Made by a program: the position numbers and the translations under genes
Shown: in pieces, positions 16,323 through 25,098 of the stretch
Layout: each line of letters begins with the position of its first letter
Numbering within the stretch: position 1 is the first letter of the stretch
Notes under the pieces: generated by a model
Seen by the model: only the letters and a program-made list of their open reading frames with translations
What the model was told of the DNA's origin: nothing
Databases searched by the model: none
NCBI GenBank assembly: GCA_018268915.1
Contig: JAFDVQ010000005.1
Coordinates: 62,001-126,000, forward strand
Direction of reading: 5' to 3'
From: Acidobacteriota bacterium
GTDB taxonomy: Bacteria; Acidobacteriota; Terriglobia; Terriglobales; Acidobacteriaceae
DNA length: 64,000 nt

Positions 16323-18029
16323 TCAGTGCTGTGCTACCGACCCGTAGAACGCGTTGTTTCCGGTTCGGAGATCGCGTCCATATGTCAGCACGACACCCGT
16401 CCCAAGTACTGTGATTTTGAGCTGCGCTCCGATATCGAACAACCATTGCTGAGGTGCAAGTCCGGGCGTCGGGGCTGATGTCCGGGCAATGTCGAGCAGT
16501 GGGCCGGCCTTGAAATCGAGCAACCCATTGCTCCAGACACTCCGGTAGAAATCTGTGTTCGAAAGAAAGAAACGATCTGCCATTGGCGCGCTTCCCTTCT
16601 TTCCGTCACGCGTCCCAACGTGACCGCGCAACCAAAGATCGTTATCACGTTCGACCCCCACCATCCACAACTCGTCTATCGGCGGTGATCCGGCAGTTCC
16701 GCCTCCTCTCACGCGCTGCATGAATTCGTAACGATCTCCTTCTGCCCGCGGCCGCCAACTAAGCGTCGTCCTACCCTGCACCTTCTCGAACAGGCGGGCG
16801 GGGCTTGACCAGAGCCGATTAAATTCAGACGATGCGAACCCCTCCATCCTTAGCCTGTGATCAGGCAGATCCAGCAAAAGTGCGTGCGCTTCGGCTACCT
16901 GCGTGATTCCTGTACCGGCTGAGACCAAATCCGGATTGAGCGCGGGTCCGCTTGTCACGTTTGTGTAGGTACGATGCGATAGGTCTGCACCGATTGCCCA
17001 TTGAAATCTGCCGCTCTGGATCGTTGTCAGAGCCGCTCTCGCAGATTCGCGTTTTAGCTTGAAGGAGCCGAGGGCCGGCAAATTCTTATTGTTAGCGCTG
17101 CTCAGTTCCCAATTCTCGTCTCGCCCGTCTGCTGTGATTTTCCATCGCCACTTGGGCTGATAGTGCCAGGGGCCCGATACTGAGATCCAGACGCGTCGCT
17201 TCTGTGCGTCCCAGCGCAGGAGAGAATCTATGTTTGTCGCCGAGTGGTTGAGATTGAAGTAGCTGGGGTAAATGGTCTCATAGGGCAATCCGGAAGCTAC
17301 GGACACGACCGACTGCAGCCACCCGTTGCCAAAGCCGTTCCGCTCAATGGCGTGGAATTGAGCGGCGAACTTGCCGCCTTCTCGCGCATCGAGCCTGATG
17401 CTGTACGAAGGAAATATTCCCATCGCGTCCAGGCGAGCTTGCGTCTCAAGCAGCTGATCACGTCGCATGATCGCCTGCGGCGAGAATACGAAGGCACGTT
17501 CCAACAACAGCCTCTGCACGCTCAGGCTCGGATCAAATTGCAACTGATCGATAGCTGGCTTCTGGATCCTGTTCCAGTGCTGGACGGCTGCGTCCAGGTT
17601 GCCCAGAAGCAGAAAGACAGTCCCGGCAAACTCATTTGCATATTCGTCCATCGGATCAAGCCGAAGTGCGATCTGAATCCAATGCGCAGCTTCTGAGTAG
17701 TGCTTCTGCTGGAATGCGACGCCTGCCAGTTCTGTTGGGAACCGCTTGTCTTGGGGACACGTCTTGCGTCCAGCGAGCAATGCAATGCGTGACTCACTCC
17801 AGCGCTGGAGGTGCGCGAGCGCCATTCCGAACTCGAACTCAACGTCGGCCGAGCGCGACTGCAAACGCTCCGCAGCTGTGACTACCTCTTCCCATTTCTG
17901 CTGCGAGTACAAGCCATGCAGGGTTTCGGCGGATTGACTCGTCGAATCACACTGGGCCGCAGCAACCTGAACCAGGAGCAGAGAAAAAAGAACAACCGCA
18001 AGAAAAACGCGAGCGTATAGCGAGTGCAC
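16323..18029 (-). CDS. TPR protein with C-terminal beta-barrel-like domain
   Basis: The best start is a GTG at 18029 that overlaps the stop of the C39 peptidase gene (TAGTG). A longer frame from 18086 exists but would overlap that gene. The protein has a signal peptide (VHSLYARVFLAVVLFSLLLVQVAAAQ), TPR-like helical repeats at about 30-170 (LHGLYSQQKWEEVVTAAERL, RWSESRIALLAG, KHYSEAAHWIQIAL) and, from about 210 to the end, alternating amphipathic strands ending in ...YGSVAQH. This looks like an outer-membrane barrel of about 350 residues. The layout recalls TPR-barrel secretion or adsorption proteins. Function is unknown. It is the last gene of a three-gene operon. Confidence 0.72.
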   Translation of the reverse strand: MHSLYARVFLAVVLFSLLLVQVAAAQCDSTSQSAETLHGLYSQQKWEEVVTAAERLQSRSADVEFEFGMALAHLQRWSESRIALLAGRKTCPQDKRFPTELAGVAFQQKHYSEAAHWIQIALRLDPMDEYANEFAGTVFLLLGNLDAAVQHWNRIQKPAIDQLQFDPSLSVQRLLLERAFVFSPQAIMRRDQLLETQARLDAMGIFPSYSIRLDAREGGKFAAQFHAIERNGFGNGWLQSVVSVASGLPYETIYPSYFNLNHSATNIDSLLRWDAQKRRVWISVSGPWHYQPKWRWKITADGRDENWELSSANNKNLPALGSFKLKRESARAALTTIQSGRFQWAIGADLSHRTYTNVTSGPALNPDLVSAGTGITQVAEAHALLLDLPDHRLRMEGFASSEFNRLWSSPARLFEKVQGRTTLSWRPRAEGDRYEFMQRVRGGGTAGSPPIDELWMVGVERDNDLWLRGHVGTRDGKKGSAPMADRFFLSNTDFYRSVWSNGLLDFKAGPLLDIARTSAPTPGLAPQQWLFDIGAQLKITVLGTGVVLTYGRDLRTGNNAFYGSVAQH

Positions 18030-18574
18030 TAGCGAGAACTCGAGGCGGGTACTGCAAGCAATGTCCAATTTTGGGTCGCGCTCCACTCTTTTTCGAATCG
18101 ACGGCGCTCCTCGTTGATCAGCTTGCGGACTGCGGGATCGTTCATCGTGACGAGTCCTTGATTCGAATCAACCCCATCAACCACGACATAATGCAGCTCT
18201 GACTGGCCTTCCGGTTTAAGGGCAACGATCAGCGGCCTTCCTTTTGCAATCTGCTCTTCGATGTCGCTCCATCTTCCTCGAAACGCGAACGCCTGATAGC
18301 CGTGCTGAAGCAGGTACGCCCGCATCTGCTCAGCGGGGATACCATGTTCGCTCCTGGAGAAGAGTTGACGCTGAATTCGAGCGACGTCGCTGTCCGGCGA
18401 AGACGCAGTTCCCTGTTTGGCGGCCCAGTATTGCATCACCATGGACAAGGAGGCTGCACCGCATCCCTCCCGAGGCTGCGAAACAAATGGGACGTCAATC
18501 CAAATGGCTGCGGGAGTCTGCGCCACGACCGACACACACACCAGCAGCCATTCGAGAACTACGCTTCGCCGCAC
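18029..18574 (-). CDS. C39-like cysteine peptidase (PA2778-like)
   Basis: A 181-residue protein with an N-terminal signal or anchor segment and a C39-type papain-fold domain. The catalytic Cys lies in VSQPREGCGAASLSMVMQYW. The His is in ELHYVVVDGVD and is followed by VTMNDPAVRK, which supplies the Asp/Asn. The domain matches the first half of the Pseudomonas PA2778 family. PA2778 itself has a TPR tail, which here seems to be supplied by the following gene. Two bases separate it from the PA2779-like gene upstream. The substrate is unknown, and no double-glycine bacteriocin precursor is visible nearby. Confidence 0.82.
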   Translation of the reverse strand: MRRSVVLEWLLVCVSVVAQTPAAIWIDVPFVSQPREGCGAASLSMVMQYWAAKQGTASSPDSDVARIQRQLFSRSEHGIPAEQMRAYLLQHGYQAFAFRGRWSDIEEQIAKGRPLIVALKPEGQSELHYVVVDGVDSNQGLVTMNDPAVRKLINEERRRFEKEWSATQNWTLLAVPASSSR

Positions 18575-18575
18575 G

Positions 18576-18995
18576 TCAGTGAATAATGGCGACGATGATG
18601 ATAATGGCGATCAGCACAATGATCAGAACCAGCATGTTGTTGCTGAGCGCGCCTGCCGAGAACTTCTGCTGAGCATCCGTAGCCCGCGACGAGAGATTGG
18701 CGAGTTCACTGTCTGAGAGCGTCGGAATGGCTTTTTGTACCTGAACCGGATCGATCTTCGCATCGCGCATCGCCTTCTCGGCCGTCGGAGAGCTCATGAA
18801 TTGTTTCAGCGTATCGACGTTCTTTTGACGAGCAGCGCTCGAAGACTCAACCTGCTGCTGCAGCACCTGCGAGCTAACGACGTGATCACTCGAAGTAGCC
18901 TGCGCCAAGGAACTCGCCGGGCAGGAGACCAGAACTATCAGAACTGCAGGTACAACCGCCTGCAGCAGTAGGGTGGAAATTCGGGGCAATTTCAT
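18576..18995 (-). CDS. PA2779-like small membrane protein
   Basis: A 139-residue protein starting at the Met at 18995, which begins a signal peptide (MKLPRISTLLLQAVVPAVLIVLV). The middle contains SSAARQKNVDTLKQFMSSP and DAKIDPVQVQKAIPTLSDSELANLSSRATDAQQKF, the recognisable core of the PA2779/DUF6627 family. A very hydrophobic C-terminal segment (MLVLIIVLIAIIIIVAIIH) would anchor it in the membrane with almost no tail. A longer frame from 19034 adds residues before the signal and is less likely. Its genomic pairing with a PA2778-like peptidase is seen in Pseudomonas as well, which supports a functional pair of unknown role. Confidence 0.78.
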   Translation of the reverse strand: MKLPRISTLLLQAVVPAVLIVLVSCPASSLAQATSSDHVVSSQVLQQQVESSSAARQKNVDTLKQFMSSPTAEKAMRDAKIDPVQVQKAIPTLSDSELANLSSRATDAQQKFSAGALSNNMLVLIIVLIAIIIIVAIIH

Positions 18996-19192
18996 ACACT
19001 CTCCGCTTGAGGTTTTTACTTCACAATCAAGCATATAGGATGTTGCGCTTGAGAAAACGAGTTGTCCTTCCGCTGGCCTTGCCTGAAGAGATGCGCCTAC
19101 CTGCCCGAGTCGGGCCGAACTTAGCCCTCGCCCACTGATCGGATTTCCCTTAAACTTAGACGTTTCCCTTCCCCGAACTCTCCGGAGGCCTT

Positions 19193-19660
19193 ATGAAGCC
19201 TGTCTTATTTCTGCGGATAGCATCCGTGCTTGCGCTGATTCATTCTGTCCTGCACACAGTTGGTGGGGTATTCGGAAAGCCTGTCAATGCGGCTGCCACC
19301 GCCGTCGCCGCTCATATGCGAACCCCTTTTCCTGTGCTTGGAGTTACGCGCAGCTACTCGGATTTCTATCTCGGCATGGGGCTAGCGGTGACTATTTTTC
19401 TCACCATGGACGCGGCCCTGCTGTGGGCGTTGTCTTCTATGGCGAGGAGAGATCCGGTTCGTCTGCGGCCATTGATAGCGATCTTTGCCCTTGGCTATCT
19501 CGCATTTGCATTCGATTCGTATGTGCTCTTCTTTGCGTTTCCGGTGATCACCGAACTATTGATCGCGGTTTGTCTTGTTGCGGCATTTTTAACGGCGAAA
19601 CCGGGCGACACAGCAGAATCGAATTCGTCTATGGTGCCAGAAGAGACTGCTCGGACGTAG
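19193..19660 (+). CDS. Small integral membrane protein of unknown function
   Basis: A 155-residue protein preceded by GGAGG and predicted to have four transmembrane helices (about 7-25, 62-85, 95-115, 120-140). Its loops include a motif GVTRSYSDFYLGMGLAVTIF, with charged residues within or near the second helix. Similar four-helix proteins are annotated only as hypothetical or DUF proteins. It is divergent from the PA2779-like operon and 84 bases before the DinB gene on the same strand. Confidence 0.7.
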   Translation: MKPVLFLRIASVLALIHSVLHTVGGVFGKPVNAAATAVAAHMRTPFPVLGVTRSYSDFYLGMGLAVTIFLTMDAALLWALSSMARRDPVRLRPLIAIFALGYLAFAFDSYVLFFAFPVITELLIAVCLVAAFLTAKPGDTAESNSSMVPEETART

Positions 19661-19744
19661 CCTTCCCCGGGTGACATGTCGTCCAGGAATGTCGTGTAGA
19701 CTGCCAGAATCCTTGCCGCGCTTATTCAGGAGGTAACCTCAATC

Positions 19745-20425
19745 ATGAGTTTGAAAGAAAGCACCAGTCCGTTTTTTGCTCGCAGGTCCTTTCTCGGCGG
19801 AACTGCAGCTCTTGCCGTTGCGACGCTCACTCCTGCTGCGTCCTTCGCTGCTCCAGACAAGGCTCCGACGGTACCGAACATGCTCGGGCCTTTGCCGGGA
19901 TATTCGCCGCAGATCGGCACATTCGTATCCCAGCTGACATGGATGCGTGAGGTGAATGGCGTGCTGCGCGCGACCGAGAAACTCAAACAAGCTGATCTCG
20001 ACCACCTTTTCGACAAGAATGCCAACAGCATCGGCGCTCTCATGCTGCATCTTGCGGCTACCGAGACCTATTACCAGATGAATACGTTCGACGGCATGAA
20101 ATGGGACTCGTGGTCTGAAGACGTCAAGAAGAAATGGGATCCCGCGATGAATCTCGGCGACGAAGGAAGATCCACGATCAAAGGGCACGATCGTCAGTAC
20201 TATGTCGATATTCTCCACGAAGTCCGCGAGAAGACGCTGGCTGAATTCAAGAAGAAAGATGATGCCTGGTTCCTGGCGGCGGACAAGGGCTGGCCGTGGG
20301 GGCCCACAAACAACCTTTGCAAGTGGTTCCACGTATGCGAGCACGAGGCGCATCACACCGGACAAATTGCGCTACTCAGCAAGAGGCTCCCGGGCGCCAA
20401 GAGCGACAGTGGTTCCGGTGTCTAA
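19745..20425 (+). CDS. Tat-exported DinB-fold protein
   Basis: A 226-residue protein preceded by AGGAGGT. The N-terminus has a twin-arginine signal (FARRSFLGGTAALAVATLTPAASFA), which suggests folding with a metal or cofactor before export. The mature part is a DinB four-helix bundle: LTWMREVNGVLRATEKL, NSIGALMLHLAATETYYQMNTF and CEHEAHHTGQIALLSKRL. The three metal-binding histidines would be His in LMLHLAA and the two in EHEAHHTGQ. DinB proteins are often thiol-dependent transferases or of unknown function, and an exported one is less usual. Alternatives such as a DUF664 protein describe the same fold. Confidence 0.82.
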   Translation: MSLKESTSPFFARRSFLGGTAALAVATLTPAASFAAPDKAPTVPNMLGPLPGYSPQIGTFVSQLTWMREVNGVLRATEKLKQADLDHLFDKNANSIGALMLHLAATETYYQMNTFDGMKWDSWSEDVKKKWDPAMNLGDEGRSTIKGHDRQYYVDILHEVREKTLAEFKKKDDAWFLAADKGWPWGPTNNLCKWFHVCEHEAHHTGQIALLSKRLPGAKSDSGSGV

Positions 20426-20449
20426 TCGCTCTCTTCGTGGGGATTCAGG

Positions 20450-21172
20450 CTACTTGCCTGCCCCATAGACGGGAACCGCAGCTCCGTGAACTACGCTGGC
20501 ATGATCGCTCGCGAGGAAAAGTACCACGCGGGCGATATCCTCCGGCTTGGGCCATGCCGCGAAATCTGCATCGGGCATGGCCTTTCTATTTGTTTCGGTG
20601 TCGATGATGCTGGGCAGGATCGAGTTCACGCGTACGCCCGTTCCCTTCAAGTCCTCGGCAAGCGAATCCATCAAGGCTACGGCGGCAGCCTTGGAGGCTG
20701 CGTAGGCCGATGCACCTGCACCGTGGTCGATGGCGGCCTTTGCAGAAATGTTGACAATCGCACCCGAGCGCTGCTTCAGCATCGGTGCGACCGCCGCGCG
20801 CGCAAGGGCGTAACCGGAGCGGAGATTCAAAGCGAGCATCTGGTCGAGAGTCTTCCTCTCAAGCTCCCAGAGCTTGATGCCACCTGCATACCCCCCGACT
20901 GCGTTCACCAGGATGTCCAGACGTCCGTGGCGGGAAACGATTGCATCGACGAGGCTCTGAATTGCGGCTTCGTCTGTCACATCCACGGCATGGCCTTCGA
21001 GCAGGGTGGAGCGTGAGCCTGCAGACTTCTGCAGCGCGGCAAACTCCTCATCTTTACGGTAAGTCACTATCGTCTTCGCACCTTCGGCAACGAAGGCAAG
21101 ACTGACTGCTCTTCCCAGTCCTCCGGTGCCGCCTGCCACCAGCACAACTTTGTCTTTAAAGGTCACATCCAT
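20450..21172 (-). CDS. Short-chain dehydrogenase/reductase
   Basis: A 240-residue classical SDR. The cofactor-binding glycine motif is AGGTGGLGRAVSLAF at about 14-28. A NAVGG block near 88 corresponds to the NNAG strand. The catalytic Ser and Tyr-x-x-x-Lys lie in NISAKAAIDHGAGASAYAASKAA. The residues after the glycine motif (VTYRKDEE) suggest NADP preference. It resembles 3-oxoacyl-ACP-reductase-like SDRs, but the substrate cannot be predicted. It is convergent with the DinB gene and divergent from ptrB. Confidence 0.9.
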   Translation of the reverse strand: MDVTFKDKVVLVAGGTGGLGRAVSLAFVAEGAKTIVTYRKDEEFAALQKSAGSRSTLLEGHAVDVTDEAAIQSLVDAIVSRHGRLDILVNAVGGYAGGIKLWELERKTLDQMLALNLRSGYALARAAVAPMLKQRSGAIVNISAKAAIDHGAGASAYAASKAAAVALMDSLAEDLKGTGVRVNSILPSIIDTETNRKAMPDADFAAWPKPEDIARVVLFLASDHASVVHGAAVPVYGAGK

Positions 21173-21272
21173 AAGGCACCTCGAAACGCGTGTTCCGTCG
21201 TTATATCACTCGGCACTGCGCAACCGGATTTCGACGGCCGCGGTACCTCGTCTTCTACACTAGAGATCAGCT

Positions 21273-23375
21273 ATGTCGGATCAGACTCTCCCCACCGCTC
21301 CAATTGCCCGCAAGGATCACCGCGAATCAAAACTGCACGGCGCCACTCTCATTGACGATTATGCCTGGCTGAGAGACAAGGACAATGCAGAGGTCACTGA
21401 GTATCTAAAGGCTGAAAACGCCTACTCGGATGCTTTGACGGTTGATCTTGCTCCGCTGCGGGACGAGCTCTACAACGAGATGCTGAGCCACATCAAGCAG
21501 ACGGATGAATCCGCGCCTTATCGCGAGGGTGACTGGTGGTACTACGCACGCACAGAGGAAGGAAAGCAGTACTCCATCTTTTGCAGAAAACGCGGATCGG
21601 AATCTGCGCCAGAAGGTCCTGAGGAAATTGTTCTCGATGGAAACCAACTCGCGGAAGGCCAGGCGTTCTTTGCGATTGGGGCGACAGATATCTCCGATGA
21701 CGGGCGGTGGCTTGCCTATACAACCGATACTACCGGATTTCGCCAATATTCCCTGCACATCAAGGACCTCGAAACTGGAGAGACACTTCCTGATCCGCCG
21801 AGCCCCGGGCTGCAGGATCGAGTGGGGTCATTAACTTGGGCCTCAGACAACGCGACGTTGTTCTACACGGTTGAGGATGAGGAGCAGAAGCGGCAGTTTC
21901 AGCTCTATCGGCATACGCTGCACGCACCATACGCGGAAGATGTGCTTGTGTATCAGGACGATGATGAGCGTTTCAACATCGGAGTGGGGCGGACGCGGGA
22001 TGGAAAGTATCTTGTGCTCGAGTCGGCGAGCCACACGACAACCGAGTGCCAGATACTTGCGGCTGATCACCCAACCGGCGAATTCAGGATGATCGTTCCG
22101 CGAGAAGACGAGCACGAGTACTACATCGATCATCGCCATGGACAGTTGTTCATCCGGACGAACGATAAGGGCCGCAACTTCCGGCTGGTCACGGCACCGG
22201 TAGAAACACCTGAGCGCGAGCACTGGACTGAGCGTATCGCGCATCGTGATGCCGTGATGCTGGAGGACGTTGATCTCTTTGAGAGTTTCTTTGTCGCGTG
22301 CGAGCGGGAGGATGGGCTGCCGCGGCTGCGGATGTGGAAGTTCGAGGGTGATTCGGCAGAGGCGCACCGGGCTGGGGAGATTGCTTTTCCTGAGCCGGCT
22401 TACAACGCGTCATCAGGGGTCAACCGAGTTTGGGAGACGAAGCTCTTCCGGTATGGATACCAGTCGCTGGTTACGCCTGGATCGGTGTTTGAGTACAACA
22501 TCAATTCGGGCGAATCGAAGCTCTTGAAGCAGCAGGAGGTTCCGGGAGGATTTGATCGAACACTATATGCGAGCGAGCGAGTGCATGCGACTGCGAGTGA
22601 TGGAGTCAAGGTTCCGGTCTCGCTGGTCTACCGTCGCGATAAGTTCGAGAAGAATCACGGCGGACCGCTGTATGTCTACGGGTACGGGTCGTATGGATAC
22701 TCACTTCCGCTTGGATTCAGCCCGAATCGACTGACGCTGCTGGATCGCGGGATTGTGATGGCTTATGCGCACATCCGCGGCGGAGGCGATCTGGGAAAGC
22801 CGTGGCACGACGCAGGCAAGATGCTTGTGAAGCGAAATACGTTCACTGACTTCGTTGCGGTGGTCGAACATCTGACTGCGAATGGATATGGCGATCGCGG
22901 CCGAGTGGCAATTGAAGGCGGATCTGCGGGCGGGCTGCTTATGGGCGCAGTCACCAATCTGCGGCCAGACCTCTTTCGCGCGGTGTTGTCGCATGTTCCG
23001 TTTGTCGACGTTATGAACACGATGCTCGACGCATCGCTGCCTCTCACGGTTCCTGAATACGAAGAGTGGGGCGATCCTAACCAGGAGGAGTATTTCCGGT
23101 ACATGCTGAGCTACTCGCCTTACGACAACTTGAAGGCGGGCGCGTATCCGGCGATGCTGGTGAAGACGTCGCTGAACGACAGCCAGGTGATGTATTGGGA
23201 ACCAGCGAAATACGTGGCGAAGCTGCGAACACTTAAGACGGATTCCAATCCACTGCTGCTGGTGACCAACATGGAGGCCGGGCACGGCGGGGCGAGTGGG
23301 CGGTACGACTATCTGAAGGAGATCGCCTTCGACTATGCGTTTCTACTGCGGGAGCTGGGAGTGAGCATAAACTGA
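21273..23375 (+). CDS. ptrB: Oligopeptidase B-like S9 serine peptidase
   Basis: A 700-residue prolyl-oligopeptidase-family enzyme close in length and order to oligopeptidase B (E. coli PtrB, 686 residues). An N-terminal segment and a seven-bladed propeller (about 1-415) precede the alpha/beta hydrolase domain. The catalytic triad is Ser551 in GGSAGG, Asp636 in LNDSQV and His671 in AGHGGASGR. The Arg/Lys-specific enzymes have acidic residues in MLDASLPLTVPEYEEWGDP, a block also present here. No signal peptide is seen, so it is likely cytosolic and cleaves short basic peptides. It is followed by the AT-rich gap. Confidence 0.93.
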   Translation: MSDQTLPTAPIARKDHRESKLHGATLIDDYAWLRDKDNAEVTEYLKAENAYSDALTVDLAPLRDELYNEMLSHIKQTDESAPYREGDWWYYARTEEGKQYSIFCRKRGSESAPEGPEEIVLDGNQLAEGQAFFAIGATDISDDGRWLAYTTDTTGFRQYSLHIKDLETGETLPDPPSPGLQDRVGSLTWASDNATLFYTVEDEEQKRQFQLYRHTLHAPYAEDVLVYQDDDERFNIGVGRTRDGKYLVLESASHTTTECQILAADHPTGEFRMIVPREDEHEYYIDHRHGQLFIRTNDKGRNFRLVTAPVETPEREHWTERIAHRDAVMLEDVDLFESFFVACEREDGLPRLRMWKFEGDSAEAHRAGEIAFPEPAYNASSGVNRVWETKLFRYGYQSLVTPGSVFEYNINSGESKLLKQQEVPGGFDRTLYASERVHATASDGVKVPVSLVYRRDKFEKNHGGPLYVYGYGSYGYSLPLGFSPNRLTLLDRGIVMAYAHIRGGGDLGKPWHDAGKMLVKRNTFTDFVAVVEHLTANGYGDRGRVAIEGGSAGGLLMGAVTNLRPDLFRAVLSHVPFVDVMNTMLDASLPLTVPEYEEWGDPNQEEYFRYMLSYSPYDNLKAGAYPAMLVKTSLNDSQVMYWEPAKYVAKLRTLKTDSNPLLLVTNMEAGHGGASGRYDYLKEIAFDYAFLLRELGVSIN

Positions 23376-23921
23376 TTTCCCGTGTTTTTGCGCACCTAAT
23401 ACATTTCAAAAGGGTTAGAAGATCGGTAATTGATAATGAAGGACTTACACTCTCGGGTTTGTCGGATTATGCTGCTTGCCACGGCACATCTAGACTCTCT
23501 CATTTGCTAAAACCCTCATTCTACTTAACATAAATCTCAAGTTATTCAATCAACAAGGTTTAGCTGTATATTTGACGACCTAGCCTAGCGGAGTACGCCA
23601 TACGACCATCATTTTCCTCTGCGCTATCTGTAAGTTCTTCATTCTATTGATTAATTTAGCTAAAATATTCACAATAAAGAGCTTAATGGACTAGCACTCT
23701 CAGGGGCGCTTCAGAATCCGAGTTCTCCAGGACAAACCAACCAGCCTATTCCTTGCTTCCATTTATGGCAGCCTCCGCTTCTGATTCGAGTATGAACCTT
23801 TTCGCGAAACAGTCTGCAAAACATAGGGCGGAAGATTCCTACTTCCCAAGCAAGAGAGGCCTCGACAACTCGGGCAGGCGGTACGCGGCCAATTCTGTTT
23901 TCAAAAGCGCGTTGATGACGA
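23376..23921. other. AT-rich gene-free stretch
   Basis: About 550 bases with no credible coding sequence on either strand. Base composition shifts visibly to AT-rich, especially 23400-23700, compared with the GC-rich neighbours, and many short stop codons occur in all frames. Two imperfect direct copies of the pattern GGACTnnCACTCTC(A)GGG occur at about 23441-23457 and 23688-23706. This could be a decayed horizontally acquired segment. I see no transposase fragment, tRNA or clear terminal inverted repeats. A 98-codon frame from 23753 is not convincing as a gene. Confidence 0.5.
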
Positions 23922-24746
23922 CTAAATCTTGCTCAACTTTCTTTTGGGAACGAAGAAGTCTTCCGTCTTCAAACTGCATTTCTTCGCAACGGACTTGCAG
24001 TAGTCGAGGCGGCCGGCGATCTGGTTGCGGCTGTCGGAACCGAAGGTGAATTTCAGTCCGGCTTCCTTTGCCATGAGGATGAATTTCTCATGCGGGGTGT
24101 GAGCCATGTCGTTGATTTCGACGGCAAGGTTCCTTTTCTTGAGCGCGTCGATGATGATCTGCATTCTCTTCTCGGTCCAAAGGGTGTAGTAGTCGCGAGC
24201 AATGCAGACTGGCAGGAAGAGTGGCCACCCAAAGATATTCAGCGGCTCGGGATTATTGATGACTTCGAGATTGTGAGCCATGTAGGTGTCCATGAACTTC
24301 TCCGGGTCATCGACGTATGTGTCGAAGTTCCAGATGCGAAGAGTCTCGCCGTAGGCGTTTCCGTTGGGAATGGTCTGAGGGTCCATTTCGACGTAGTCGA
24401 GCTGCTTGACTGTCTCTGGAGAAAAGCTTTTTGACCAGCCGGGACTCATTGGCTGTAGACCGCAGTAGACGGGATAAGGCTTGAGAGAGTCGATGAACTG
24501 TTTAAGCGTCGCGTCATCATGAACCGTGTCTCCCGGGTTGACCATGATGCCGAACTGGACGCCGGTTTTCTTCGCGATCTCCATCACATTGTCGATGGTG
24601 AAGGTAGGAGTGAGGTGAACGTGAAGATCGGTAAGCGGGAATTCGCCATCGAACGACCACTCGAAGCTATTTGCAATGCGGGACGCCGCCATCGCTCCAG
24701 CTGTGATTGCGGCGCTCTTGATAAATCTCCTGCGTTGAAGTGTCAT
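23922..24746 (-). CDS. Tat-exported PHP-domain-like metal-dependent hydrolase
   Basis: The start at 24746 places a twin-arginine signal (MTLQRRRFIKSAAITAGAMAAS) at the N-terminus. A longer frame up to 25010 has no such support. The mature part begins with DLHVHLTPTFTIDN, the H-x-H block typical of PHP and amidohydrolase proteins. It ends with VEINDMAHTPHEKFILMAKEAGLKFTFGSDSRN, which matches the last PHP motifs (E/D-I-N ... K-x-A ... GSD). At 274 residues it resembles PHP phosphoesterases or histidinol-phosphatase-like proteins. The substrate is unknown. It is convergent with nothing close, since the AT-rich gap lies downstream. Confidence 0.8.
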   Translation of the reverse strand: MTLQRRRFIKSAAITAGAMAASRIANSFEWSFDGEFPLTDLHVHLTPTFTIDNVMEIAKKTGVQFGIMVNPGDTVHDDATLKQFIDSLKPYPVYCGLQPMSPGWSKSFSPETVKQLDYVEMDPQTIPNGNAYGETLRIWNFDTYVDDPEKFMDTYMAHNLEVINNPEPLNIFGWPLFLPVCIARDYYTLWTEKRMQIIIDALKKRNLAVEINDMAHTPHEKFILMAKEAGLKFTFGSDSRNQIAGRLDYCKSVAKKCSLKTEDFFVPKRKLSKI

Positions 24747-25098
24747 TGCCCTGTAACCTCTTGATCCGTCACCATTATAGGGATCGCTGGCTTCGTCATT
24801 CCGAAGAGACCTCCGTCGACTTTGTTGCCATTCGAGGCAGCCGTCGAGCACCTCGAAGCAATCTAAGCTATCAAATGCGAAAAGGGTGGCAGAATGCGGC
24901 AATCTAAGGCGGGGCAGAGACCTTCCAAAGATTGCCAATCGGCCTTTGCGCGAATTGCTCGACTTTGATCTTTGCCCGATCCTTCTCTTGGTTATCGAAG
25001 CGCTACACAAGTTTCAGAAAAGAAAGTGAAAACGCGACGCGTACAGCAGCCAGGAGCCTCACGGTTTTTCCCCTTGTTTTCATAGGAGTGCACCGCTC
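24747..25098. other. Divergent intergenic region of about 350 bases
   Basis: This lies between the Tat-exported PHP protein (minus) and the large phosphoesterase lipoprotein (plus). The minus-strand frame extends back across most of it without a plausible start. TAGGAGTG (25083-25090) precedes the plus-strand ATG at 25099. I see no other defined element. Confidence 0.5.

Noticed and set aside
18162..18176. TTCGAATC-like string suggesting a tRNA T-loop
   Set aside because: It lies within the C39 peptidase gene with no acceptor or anticodon arms around it. No tRNA gene was found in the window.
23753..24049. 98-codon plus-strand frame at the edge of the AT-rich gap
   Set aside because: It overlaps the PHP-like gene 3' end, has no ribosome site and no similarity that I recognise.
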